The position numbers were made by a program, and so were the translations under genes. Source: an uncultured Prevotella sp. (GTDB lineage: Bacteria; Bacteroidota; Bacteroidia; Bacteroidales; Bacteroidaceae). Taken from it: 64,000 bases of DNA. The DNA is taken from assembly GCA_900317685.1 (NCBI GenBank), contig ONHQ01000003.1, positions 40,307 through 104,306 of the forward strand, given 5' to 3'. Shown piece by piece: positions 16,028-23,646 of this stretch. The notes beneath the pieces were generated by a model, which saw only the letters and a program-made list of their open reading frames with translations, was not told where the DNA came from and ran no database searches. Every line of letters begins with the position of its first letter. Within the stretch, counting starts at the first letter, position 1.

Positions 16028-17059
16028 TTACTGGTTGAGCAGTGAGGCGGCGTAGGAGTCTACGATGCCCAGGAGATGCTTCTCTTTGTCGCAGACGAGC
16101 ACCGAATGGATCTTGTACTGGTGCATGACGCGCTGTATCTCTGTCACCTTTGTCGACGGCGAGACGATCTTCGGCGTGCGTGTCATGATCTCGCTCACCG
16201 TGTGATCGAAGAAACGTGCCTGCCATTTTTCCATGGCCCTGCGTATGTCGCCGTCAGTGATCAGTCCGATGACCCGGTTGTCGCTGTCAAGCGACACGCC
16301 CATGCCCAGCAGTCCTTTCGAGACGTCGATGATGGCTTTGCCGAGGTTCATGTCTTCGGGGATGATCGGGAGGTCTTCAGTGCGCATCACATCCTCTGCT
16401 TTGGTCAGCAGCCGCTTGCCGAGCTCACCGCCCGGGTGGAACTGTGCGAAGTCGCGGGGACGGAAGTCGCGCACCTGCATCAGCGCGATGGCCAGGGCAT
16501 CGCCCATTGCCAGTGCCGCTGTCGTGGAGGAGGTGGGCGCAAGGTTCAGCGGGCACGCCTCGTGATCAACAAACACTTTGATGTGGATAGCGGAGTATTT
16601 GGCTAACAGCGACTCAGGATTGCGGCTCATGCCGATGATGGGGACGTGCATGTGCAGCAGGATAGGCACGAAGCGCAGCAGTTCATCAGTCTGTCCGGAG
16701 TTGCTGATGGCCAGCACGATGTCGTCCGGTGTCATCACGCCGAGGTCGCCGTGATAGGCGTCAAGAGGATTGATGAAAAAAGCCGGAGTGCCCGTAGACG
16801 ACAGCGTAGCGGCAATCTTTGCTCCGATATTTCCGCTTTTTCCTACTCCCGTGACGATGATCTTGCCGCGGCAGCGATACATCATCTCCACGGCTTTCTC
16901 AAAGTTCTCGTCGAGCTGGGGGATGAGATCGAGGACAGCTTGTGCCTCTTCCCGCAGGCAGCGCTCAGCATATTCTCTGGCATGATGCAGTCGCTCTTCG
17001 GGTGTGGTTTTGACTTTTTCCGTTTTTATCTCTTTATCTGTTTTTATCTCTTTTTTCAT
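16028..17059 (-). CDS. kdsD: D-arabinose-5-phosphate isomerase (KpsF/GutQ/KdsD family)
   Basis: 343 residues. An N-terminal SIS sugar-isomerase domain (GVGKSGNIGAKIAATLSSTG at about 69-88, then LDAYHGDLG and SNSGQTDELL) is followed by two CBS domains (about 215-343, with VMRTEDLPII and IMTRTPKIV). It converts ribulose-5-phosphate into arabinose-5-phosphate, the substrate for KDO-8-phosphate synthesis. The gene starts 47 nt after the end of kdsA, so the two consecutive steps of the KDO pathway are co-transcribed. The first 20 residues are a Lys/Thr/Glu-rich repeat (EIKTDKEIKTEK), an odd low-complexity extension. Confidence 0.95.
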   Translation of the reverse strand: MKKEIKTDKEIKTEKVKTTPEERLHHAREYAERCLREEAQAVLDLIPQLDENFEKAVEMMYRCRGKIIVTGVGKSGNIGAKIAATLSSTGTPAFFINPLDAYHGDLGVMTPDDIVLAISNSGQTDELLRFVPILLHMHVPIIGMSRNPESLLAKYSAIHIKVFVDHEACPLNLAPTSSTTAALAMGDALAIALMQVRDFRPRDFAQFHPGGELGKRLLTKAEDVMRTEDLPIIPEDMNLGKAIIDVSKGLLGMGVSLDSDNRVIGLITDGDIRRAMEKWQARFFDHTVSEIMTRTPKIVSPSTKVTEIQRVMHQYKIHSVLVCDKEKHLLGIVDSYAASLLNQ

Positions 17060-17106
17060 CTGTTGTTCTCCTCTGAATGGTGGTTGCGCTTTGTAGTCCT
17101 AACTCT

Positions 17107-17865
17107 TTATTTCAAAAGCGGCAGCAGGGTAGCTTCGAGCTTATTCAGTTCGATCATATTGGCTGCGTCCGACAGTCCTTCATCAGGATTGGGATGTGTC
17201 TCAAAGAAATAGCCTGTGGCTCCGAAGGCCTTTGCGGCCAGTGCCATGCTGGGCACAAATTTGCGGTCGCCGATGGTCTTGCCGTCTCCGGCCGAAGGGC
17301 GTTGCACGCTGTGGGTGCAGTCCATGATCACGGTGGGCACGATGTCGAGCATGTCGGCGATGTTGCGGAAGTCCACGACGAGGTTGTTATAGCCAAAGCA
17401 ATTGCCGCGCTCGGTGAGCCATACTTCTTTGGCGCCGCTGTCCTGTGCTTTTTCCACGGGATAGCGCATGTCGCGTCCCGAAAGGAATTGCGCCTTCTTG
17501 ATGTTGACGATGCGTCCCGTCTTGGCAGCGGCCACGAGCAGGTCGGTTTGCCGGCAGAGAAAAGCAGGGATCTGCAACACGTCGCACACCTGGCCGGCCG
17601 GTTCCGCTTGCCACGCCTCGTGGATGTCGGTGGTGATTCTCAACTGATATTTGCGCTTCACATCAGCCAGCATCTCCAATCCGCGCTCCAGTCCGGGGCC
17701 ACGAAAAGAGTGGAGTGAGGTGCGGTTGGCCTTATCAAACGAGGCCTTAAAGATGATGTCGATGTCGTATTTGGCGTTGAGCCTGACAAGCTCCTGAGCT
17801 ACGGTGTCGAGTAAAGTGGTAGACTCGATGACACAAGGTCCGGCAATGACTACGGGTTTTTGCAT
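17107..17865 (-). CDS. kdsA: 3-deoxy-8-phosphooctulonate synthase
   Basis: 252 residues from the ATG at 17865 (MQKPVVIAGPCVIES); an in-frame start at 17895 would lie right next to the promoter and is less likely. The enzyme condenses phosphoenolpyruvate with arabinose-5-phosphate to KDO-8-phosphate for lipopolysaccharide core. Family motifs seen are AGPCVIES, FKASFDKANRTS, TDIHE and the LTERGNCFGYNNLVVD region. The length is slightly under that of the E. coli enzyme, as usual for this phylum. First gene of the kdsA-kdsD(-cls-like) unit. Confidence 0.95.
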   Translation of the reverse strand: MQKPVVIAGPCVIESTTLLDTVAQELVRLNAKYDIDIIFKASFDKANRTSLHSFRGPGLERGLEMLADVKRKYQLRITTDIHEAWQAEPAGQVCDVLQIPAFLCRQTDLLVAAAKTGRIVNIKKAQFLSGRDMRYPVEKAQDSGAKEVWLTERGNCFGYNNLVVDFRNIADMLDIVPTVIMDCTHSVQRPSAGDGKTIGDRKFVPSMALAAKAFGATGYFFETHPNPDEGLSDAANMIELNKLEATLLPLLK

Positions 17866-17891
17866 GATCAATTGTCTTAGACTAAAACTAT

Positions 17892-17900
17892 GCAAAGTTA
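17892..17900 (-). promoter_or_regulatory. -7 promoter box for kdsA
   Basis: TAACTTTGC on the reverse strand, 26 nt before the ATG at 17865. Confidence 0.65.
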
Positions 17901-18190
17901 CAAAGTTTTATCTGAAAGACCAAATTTATGGGTTGAATAACCACATAATAATATGAGGCTCTTTCCGTATTGTTGAGATAACTGACAAAAAACGGTCGTA
18001 AAATTGCGCATGGGCGCATAAAATCATGTAACCTCTTAACGCCAAGCACCGCGCCAGCCTGTTTTCAAGGTTTCCCTTGCTGTGAGGCAAGCCTGAGAAA
18101 CGAAGGGCGCAGCCCATGCATCACAGCAAGTGTATTACTGGTTTTTATAAAAGGTATTTTCCTTTCTTTCGTGGTGATGTCGTTGATGAC

Positions 18191-18278
18191 AAGCAGTATT
18201 CTTATGACCTCAAAACACTGTTTTCACGGGGCCGAAACAATGTTCTTGTGAGGTTGAAACAATGTTCCCAACATTGTA
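18191..18278. repeat. Four degenerate 22-nt tandem repeats
   Basis: Copies start at 18191, 18213, 18235 and 18257 with an exact 22-nt period. The shared core is AAACAATGTTCTTGTGAGG; copies three and four are identical over AAACAATGTTC, copy two has AAACACTGTTT and copy one is weaker. Two helical turns per unit suggests a protein-binding array. The last copy contains the small palindrome CAATGTT-CCC-AACATTG at 18260-18276. Confidence 0.6.
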
Positions 18279-18284
18279 ATCCTA

Positions 18285-18339
18285 TAGAAAAAGATCGTTT
18301 GCTAAGTAGGGAAAGATCTTTTTCTACTTAGCGAACGAT
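18285..18339. repeat. Two overlapping, mutually exclusive inverted repeats
   Basis: Arm A (18285-18296, TAGAAAAAGATC) is a perfect 12-bp complement of 18315-18326. Arm B (18294-18309, ATCGTTTGCTAAGTAG) pairs with 18324-18339 over 16 bp with one G-T. The order is A-B-A'-B' with 3-nt overlaps, so only one hairpin can form fully at a time. There is no T tract after either, so a simple terminator is not favoured. Confidence 0.65.
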
Positions 18340-18430
18340 TGCTTGTCAGGCAGTAAAATCAATTTCCACGCTTTCTTTGTAATATTGGGTAAAAGCGTGG
18401 GGAAATGTTTTTTCGAATTGGAAAAAATTG

Positions 18431-18439
18431 TAACTTTGC
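18431..18439 (+). promoter_or_regulatory. -7 promoter box pointing at a short ORF
   Basis: TAACTTTGC preceded by AT-rich sequence, 40 nt before an ATG at 18480 that has AGGAGAAGGA upstream of it. Confidence 0.55.
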
Positions 18440-18479
18440 AGTCACAAACCGATAGGAGAAGGATAATATAAATTGAAAT

Positions 18480-18662
18480 ATGAAGAAGATTAGCATTTTT
18501 GTGACGGTCACATCTGTGTGTCGTCTTCACCTTGCCGCTGTGCGCTGCTGTCAAGAAGGAGCAGATGTCGCGTGGTTGAGTGAGTCCTCGCCTAATCTTT
18601 TTCCGCGATCATCTTCTTTAATAGATAGGTGGCATTCTGATTTTTGGCGATGCCGGGCGTGA
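18480..18662 (+). pseudogene. Short ORF, possible gene remnant
   Basis: A 60-residue frame that begins MKKISIFVTVTSVCRLHL, like the start of a signal peptide, behind a good promoter box and purine-rich ribosome-binding region. After about 35 residues it runs antiparallel into the 3' end of the MutS-like gene and the composition becomes arbitrary. The likeliest reading is the 5' end of an exported-protein gene whose remainder has been lost; a genuine small protein or an sRNA transcript is also possible. It contains the palindrome TGTGACGGTCACA at 18500-18512. Confidence 0.35.
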
Positions 18663-20415
18663 TGCGATAGTCGTAGGAGACCTGTTCGCCGATAGAGATC
18701 TCGAAGCAATAGTTGTGGAAGCGGTCGCCATGGTTCTCGGCCATCTGCGAGAGTTCCAGGTCGTGGGTGGCGATGATCGCCGTCACATTGTGCTGCGAGA
18801 GATATTCCAGAAAGATTTGCGAGCCGTGGAGCTTGTCCTTTGAGTTGGTGCCACGGAGTATCTCGTCGAGGATGACTAGCGTGGGCGTGTCGTCGAGCAC
18901 GTCGATGAGTTGCTTGAGCCGGAGCAGTTCCGCATTGAAGTAAGAAATGCCGTGCGTCAGGTCGTCGCTCGTCCTCATGCCCGTGAAAAGCCGGCAGGGC
19001 GAGAGCGTCAGATGCTCGGCATAGACCGGCAGGCCTGCCATGGCCGTGATCCAGCTGATGCCAACCGTCCTGAGATAGGTGCTCTTTCCGGCCATGTTGG
19101 CTCCCGTGATGATATAGAAGTTGCGGTCCTGGAGCATGGCGTCGTTGGCGACAGCTTTCATGCCCAGGAAGGGGTGGCGCAGTCCCTTGCCCTCGAAGAC
19201 CATCGACGGCGTGTCGACGAAAGTGGGCCACGTCGTTGCCGGTTCGTTTTGACGGTAAGAGGCGAGGGAGACCAGCGCGTCGAGCAGGCTCACGGAACTG
19301 ATGAGCGCTTCAAAGTCGGCACTGCGCTGCTGCCACAACTTGAAGCGACGGACGATATTCAAGTCGATCAGCGCGAATACATTGAAGAGCAGGATGCCCG
19401 CCTCATTGTTTCTATTGTCTATGTCTTGAAGTATCTGCTCCATCTCAGCGAGGCTCGCAGCCTGTTGCCGCAAGGAAGTCTGCAACGTTTTGTTCACCTC
19501 TTCGTTGAACTCTTCAGCGAGGGTGAGCCGTATGATGCGGTCAAGCCCCTCTGACAGTGTGTGGATGTTTTGCAATGTCGTCATGATGCGTCGTACGCTA
19601 TTGCCCGGGAAGATCGTGGCAAAGAGCAGGTGCAGGGTGCCCCAGGTGATGGGCAGGACGACAGACACGGAACCGGTCAGCGCGGCGACGACCGACAGGT
19701 AGAAGCCGATAAGCATGACGGCTCTTATCCCTCGTAACCACCGGGGGGAACAGCGCTTGGGCAGCTCCAGGGCGTGCGCCGCCGTGAGGGCCTCGGCCAG
19801 CCAGTCGGTACGCAGCAGTCGTTCTTCGGCTTTATCGCTGTGCTGTCCCGAGGCCTTGATGCTCATCAGAAAGTCGTCGTGGCGGGCAAGCTCCTCCGCG
19901 GCTTGCCGTCTCTGTACGATGGTTGCAATGATGTCTTTGCGGTTCCCGTCCACCGTCTCTTTGGTCAGCCACTGTGCGAGCAGGTTGCGGCCCCCGACGG
20001 TGACGGCGCGACAGACGCGCTGGAAGAGCGAGTCCTTGCCAAACAGGTCCAGGTCGAAGGAAAAGGGATGGGAGGGATTGACAAACTCCTTGCCCTCGTC
20101 GAAGCCACTGTAGTCGCCATGGAAGTAGCCGATCTCGCGTTGGTAGGCGGCGATCAGCCTTTGCTTTTGCTCGATGTCACGGCTGTTGCGGCCGTCGGTG
20201 CGGCGGAGCAGCAGATAGCCGGCAAAGAGCACTGCCGCCAAGAAAGCATACAACGCCTTGGGCTGATAGGTGATGGCACAGGCCACCATGCCGACGGCAG
20301 CGAGAAACAGGCCGATCTGCGCCACGGTGAACCATTGGCTCTTGTGTCGGAGAAGGGTGAGCTGTTGTTGCAGGCGAGTGGTGTGCTGGTCTAAATCTTG
20401 GAGACGGTTGGTCAT
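18592..20415 (-). CDS. Membrane-anchored MutS-family ATPase
   Basis: 607 residues from the ATG at 20415. The C-terminal third is a MutS-type ABC ATPase: Walker A GANMAGKST (about 430-440), a signature/DxH region and Walker B LVILDEILRGT (about 515), then IIATHDLEL. The N-terminal part lacks the mismatch-recognition domain and instead has two hydrophobic helices at about 30-70 and more around 205-250, so it is probably membrane-bound. This matches 'MutS-related' proteins of Bacteroidota of unknown role, not true MutS or MutS2 (no Smr domain seen). The ATG at 20457 is rejected because the pheS terminator overlaps it. Confidence 0.85.
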   Translation of the reverse strand: MTNRLQDLDQHTTRLQQQLTLLRHKSQWFTVAQIGLFLAAVGMVACAITYQPKALYAFLAAVLFAGYLLLRRTDGRNSRDIEQKQRLIAAYQREIGYFHGDYSGFDEGKEFVNPSHPFSFDLDLFGKDSLFQRVCRAVTVGGRNLLAQWLTKETVDGNRKDIIATIVQRRQAAEELARHDDFLMSIKASGQHSDKAEERLLRTDWLAEALTAAHALELPKRCSPRWLRGIRAVMLIGFYLSVVAALTGSVSVVLPITWGTLHLLFATIFPGNSVRRIMTTLQNIHTLSEGLDRIIRLTLAEEFNEEVNKTLQTSLRQQAASLAEMEQILQDIDNRNNEAGILLFNVFALIDLNIVRRFKLWQQRSADFEALISSVSLLDALVSLASYRQNEPATTWPTFVDTPSMVFEGKGLRHPFLGMKAVANDAMLQDRNFYIITGANMAGKSTYLRTVGISWITAMAGLPVYAEHLTLSPCRLFTGMRTSDDLTHGISYFNAELLRLKQLIDVLDDTPTLVILDEILRGTNSKDKLHGSQIFLEYLSQHNVTAIIATHDLELSQMAENHGDRFHNYCFEISIGEQVSYDYRITPGIAKNQNATYLLKKMIAEKD

Positions 20416-20451
20416 GACGGGTAAAAGAGGTTGGAGATGAGACAAAAGAAA

Positions 20452-20501
20452 AGGCACACCGGGAAGGGGCTCCTTGTGAAACCGGCCTTTCGGGTGTGCC
20501 T
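20452..20501 (-). terminator. Intrinsic terminator after pheS
   Basis: On the reverse strand a 9-bp stem (AGGCACACC with GGTGTGCCT) is followed by TTTCTTTT. It lies between pheS and the MutS-like ATG at 20415. Confidence 0.75.
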
Positions 20502-20527
20502 ATTATATAATGTGTATAGGATGAAGC

Positions 20528-21565
20528 TTAGAATGCGTTCTGGAACTCTTCGAGGAAGCGCTTGTCGTTCTCGGAGAAGAGACGCAGGTCGTTGACACGG
20601 TATTTCAGGTTGGTGATGCGCTCCACGCCCATGCCGAAGGCATAGCCGGTGTAGACATCCGGGTCGATGCCGCAGGCAGCGAGGTCGTGCGGGTCGACCA
20701 TGCCACAACCGAGGATCTCCACCCAACCTGTGTGTTTGCAGAAGTTACAGCCCTTGCCGCCGCAGATGTTGCAGGAGATATCCATCTCAGCGCTCGGCTC
20801 GGTGAAGGGGAAGTAAGACGGGCGCAGACGGATCTTTGTGTCGGGACCGAACATCTCGCGGGCGAAGGTCAGCAGCACCTGCTTGAGGTCGGTGAAGCTC
20901 ACGTTCTTGTCGACATAGAGTCCTTCCACCTGATGGAAGAAGCAGTGGGCACGTGCCGAGATAGCCTCGTTGCGGTAGACACGTCCCGGGCAGAGCACGC
21001 GGATAGGCGGCTCGTGGGTCTCCATATAGTGAGCCTCATCGCCGGAGGTGTGAGAGCGCAGCAACACGTTCTTGGTCACGTCGGTCTTGTCCTGTGAGAT
21101 GAAGAAAGTATCCTGCATGTCGCGTGCGGGATGGTCAGCGGCAAAGTTCAGCATGGTGAACACGTGCTTGTCGTCGTCGATCTCGGGACCGTGATAGAGC
21201 GTGAAGCCCATGCGCTGGAAGATGTCGATGATCTGGTTCTTGACAATGGTCAGCGGATGACGGGTACCCAGAGCGATCGGGTAGGGCGTGCGTGTCAAGT
21301 CCTCGTGGTTGTCGCCGGTATCGGTAGAGGCGACCTGCTCGCGCAGAGAGTTGATCTTGTCCTGAGCGGCTTTTTTCAGTTCGTTGATCTTGATGCCTAC
21401 GGTCTTTTTCTGGTCAGCGGCCACATTGCGGAAGTCTGCCATGACGGCATTGATCTCACCTTTTTTGCTCAAATACTTGAGTCGGAGCTGCTCGATGTCG
21501 TCTGCGTTCTTGGCAGAGAGCTGAGATACTTCTTTGAGAAGTTGATCTATCTTGTCTAGTATCAT
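20528..21565 (-). CDS. pheS: Phenylalanyl-tRNA synthetase alpha subunit
   Basis: 345 residues, normal for bacterial PheS. An N-terminal coiled coil (about 1-90) that contacts tRNA is followed by the class II catalytic core: motif 2 around RVYRNEAISARAHCFFHQ, then EPSAEMDISCNICGG with paired Cys, and motif 3 GMGVERITNLKYRVNDLR near the C-terminus. It forms the alpha2beta2 enzyme with PheT, which is not in this window, so the genes are unlinked as in many Bacteroidota. It has its own promoter and terminator. Confidence 0.97.
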   Translation of the reverse strand: MILDKIDQLLKEVSQLSAKNADDIEQLRLKYLSKKGEINAVMADFRNVAADQKKTVGIKINELKKAAQDKINSLREQVASTDTGDNHEDLTRTPYPIALGTRHPLTIVKNQIIDIFQRMGFTLYHGPEIDDDKHVFTMLNFAADHPARDMQDTFFISQDKTDVTKNVLLRSHTSGDEAHYMETHEPPIRVLCPGRVYRNEAISARAHCFFHQVEGLYVDKNVSFTDLKQVLLTFAREMFGPDTKIRLRPSYFPFTEPSAEMDISCNICGGKGCNFCKHTGWVEILGCGMVDPHDLAACGIDPDVYTGYAFGMGVERITNLKYRVNDLRLFSENDKRFLEEFQNAF

Positions 21566-21591
21566 CGTCTGTAAATTTTATCTTTCTGAGT

Positions 21592-21600
21592 GCAAAGGTA
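21592..21600 (-). promoter_or_regulatory. -7 promoter box for pheS
   Basis: TACCTTTGC on the reverse strand, 26 nt before the ATG at 21565. Confidence 0.65.
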
Positions 21601-21643
21601 CTAATTTTATTGGAAAAATACTTCTTATATAAAAAATAATATG

Positions 21644-21652
21644 TAATTTTGC
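21644..21652 (+). promoter_or_regulatory. -7 promoter box for the DUF4348-type lipoprotein
   Basis: TAATTTTGC, ending 8 nt before the ATG at 21661. This gives a leaderless mRNA for that start or a 15-nt leader for the ATG at 21673. Confidence 0.6.
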
Positions 21653-21660
21653 CAAAGCTT

Positions 21661-22527
21661 ATGAATGATTTTATGAGAAGAATAATATTATCAGTTGTTT
21701 TACTTGCTTTCATCTTGTCATTGGCTGTACCCTACGGATGCACCAACAAGAAGCCGGAGCAGACTGATTCCATACAGTCTGACAGTGCTGTCACGGACAC
21801 AACGGGGGAGGACTCTACAGAAAACCTGATTTCGCAGACGCCGATGCCGAAGACAGCTGATGAGCTGTTCGACGATTTCGTGTTTAACTTCGCTGCCAAC
21901 CGTAAGTTGCAACTCAAGCGCATTGTCTTCCCGTTGCCCGTGTATCGCAACGGCAAGCTGGAGAAGAAGATCGAGAAGGGACATTGGCGCATGGAGCATT
22001 TCTTCATGCACCAGGACTACTATACGCTGATTTTGGACAATGAGAAGCAGGTGAAGCTCGCCAAGGACACGACGATCGACCACGTGGTGGTGGAGAAAAT
22101 CTTCTTCCATCTCAAAACCGTGCAGCAGTTCCTCTTCAACCGTATCAAAGGCAAGTGGATGCTCACCTCGATCAACTATAAGCCGATGTACCAGAACGAC
22201 AATGCCAGCTTCCTGAAGTTCTACCAGCACTTTGCCGTAGACTCTGCCTTCCAGATGAGGAGCATGGCCGAAGAGGTGAAGTTCTCAGGACCGGATCCTA
22301 CCAACGACCAGGCTACCATGACGGGTATCATCATGCCACAGCAGTGGCCCGACTTCAAGCCGGGAATCCTGCCCAGCGGTACGATCTACAACATCATATA
22401 TGGTCAGACTTACAAGGAGACCAACTACAAAGTGTTTATGATCCGCGGCATTGCCAACAGCAATGAGGTGGTTTATGTCTTCCGCCGGTTTGGCAAGAGA
22501 TGGAAGCTCGTCAAGTTCAGCTGTTAA
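21661..22527 (+). CDS. DUF4348-type lipoprotein
   Basis: 288 residues from the ATG at 21661; the ATG at 21673 (MRRIILSVVLL) is equally plausible because the promoter box is so close. The hydrophobic leader ends in AVPYGC, so Cys27 is a probable lipidation site, followed by a Ser/Thr/Asp-rich linker (about 28-60). The folded part has a cystatin/NTF2-like alternation of strands around GKWMLTSINY. I associate it with DUF4348, a Bacteroidales lipoprotein family of unknown function. It is followed by murB after 50 nt on the same strand. Confidence 0.72.
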   Translation: MNDFMRRIILSVVLLAFILSLAVPYGCTNKKPEQTDSIQSDSAVTDTTGEDSTENLISQTPMPKTADELFDDFVFNFAANRKLQLKRIVFPLPVYRNGKLEKKIEKGHWRMEHFFMHQDYYTLILDNEKQVKLAKDTTIDHVVVEKIFFHLKTVQQFLFNRIKGKWMLTSINYKPMYQNDNASFLKFYQHFAVDSAFQMRSMAEEVKFSGPDPTNDQATMTGIIMPQQWPDFKPGILPSGTIYNIIYGQTYKETNYKVFMIRGIANSNEVVYVFRRFGKRWKLVKFSC

Positions 22528-22577
22528 GCTCTTGACAGCGGGTAAGACCTTATTATTATAGAAAAGAAACGACGGCA

Positions 22578-23624
22578 ATGAAAAAACAGCAACACTATCC
22601 TTTGCTCCATCACAACACGTTTGGGATGGACCAGCAGTGCGACGAATATCTTGAGTTCTCCTCTACGGCCGATGCTGTGGAGGTGGCAGCCTATATCCGC
22701 GATCATGCCGACCGCCCATTGCTGATCCTTGGCGGTGGCAGTAATCTGTTGCTCACTCAAGATTACAAGGGTATTGTGGTCAGTCCGGAGCAGCGCTTCG
22801 AAGTACATGCCGAGACCGACGACAATGGCCATACGCTGTTGCGCTGTTGGGCAGGCAGCACGTTCGACGATGTAGTCGCCTACGCTGTGGCGCATCAGAT
22901 GTACGGACTGGAGAACCTCAGCCTCATACCCGGACAGTGCGGCGCTTCCGCTGTGCAGAACATCGGAGCCTACGGGGCAGAGGCGAAGGACACGCTGACG
23001 AGCGTGGAGGCTGTGGAGATCGCTACCGGCCGACAGGTGACGATACCTGCCCGTGACTGTGAGTATGCCTATCGTCAGAGCCGCTTCAAGCATGAGTGGC
23101 GCGACAAGTATCTGATCACGTGGGTGGTCTATCGCCTCTCACCGGTGTTCAGCCCACGGCTGGACTATGGCAACATCCGTCGTGTGTTGGAAGATGACCA
23201 TATTGCTGTTGACACGCTGACGGCGCAACAGCTTCGCGACGCGATCATCCGCATCCGTCAGGCTAAGCTGCCCGATCCCGCCGTGCTCGGTAATGGCGGC
23301 AGCTTCTTCATGAATCCGATCGTTGATGAGGCCACCTTTGAGCGGCTGAAAGCTGAGCATCCCGATCTCCGCTACTTCGACGCGCCCGACGAACAGCAGG
23401 GCAGTGAGAAGCACTATAAGATTCCGGCCGGCTGGCTCATCGACCAGTGCGGGTGGAAAGGTAAGAAGCTCGGACGTGCCGGCGTGTATGAGAAGCAGGC
23501 ACTGGTGCTCGTCAACCTTGGCGGTGCTACGGGCGAGGATGTCGTCGCGCTCATGCATGCCATTCAGGCTGATGTCAGAGAGAAGTTCGGCCTGGAGCTG
23601 AAACCGGAAGTAAACATTCGATAG
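22578..23624 (+). CDS. murB: UDP-N-acetylenolpyruvoylglucosamine reductase
   Basis: 348 residues, type I MurB length. It reduces UDP-GlcNAc-enolpyruvate to UDP-MurNAc with FAD and NADPH in cytoplasmic peptidoglycan synthesis. Motifs are LILGGGSNLLL (FAD), IPGQCGASAVQNIGAYG, CEYAYRQSRFK, GNGGSFFMNPIV with the active-site Ser, and a C-terminal KPEVNIR carrying the usual Glu. The next gene starts 22 nt downstream, so co-transcription is likely. Confidence 0.96.
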   Translation: MKKQQHYPLLHHNTFGMDQQCDEYLEFSSTADAVEVAAYIRDHADRPLLILGGGSNLLLTQDYKGIVVSPEQRFEVHAETDDNGHTLLRCWAGSTFDDVVAYAVAHQMYGLENLSLIPGQCGASAVQNIGAYGAEAKDTLTSVEAVEIATGRQVTIPARDCEYAYRQSRFKHEWRDKYLITWVVYRLSPVFSPRLDYGNIRRVLEDDHIAVDTLTAQQLRDAIIRIRQAKLPDPAVLGNGGSFFMNPIVDEATFERLKAEHPDLRYFDAPDEQQGSEKHYKIPAGWLIDQCGWKGKKLGRAGVYEKQALVLVNLGGATGEDVVALMHAIQADVREKFGLELKPEVNIR

Positions 23625-23646
23625 GAGAGGGCGTGAAAGGAAAGAG

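Larger units (their letters stand above)
17901..18479. other. Gene-poor segment between kdsA and the MutS-like gene
   Basis: About 580 nt with no convincing gene on either strand. It holds the 22-nt repeat array and the overlapping hairpins listed separately, then an AT-rich stretch ending in a promoter box at 18431. The part from 17935 to 18190 shows nothing that I can name. Confidence 0.6.
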
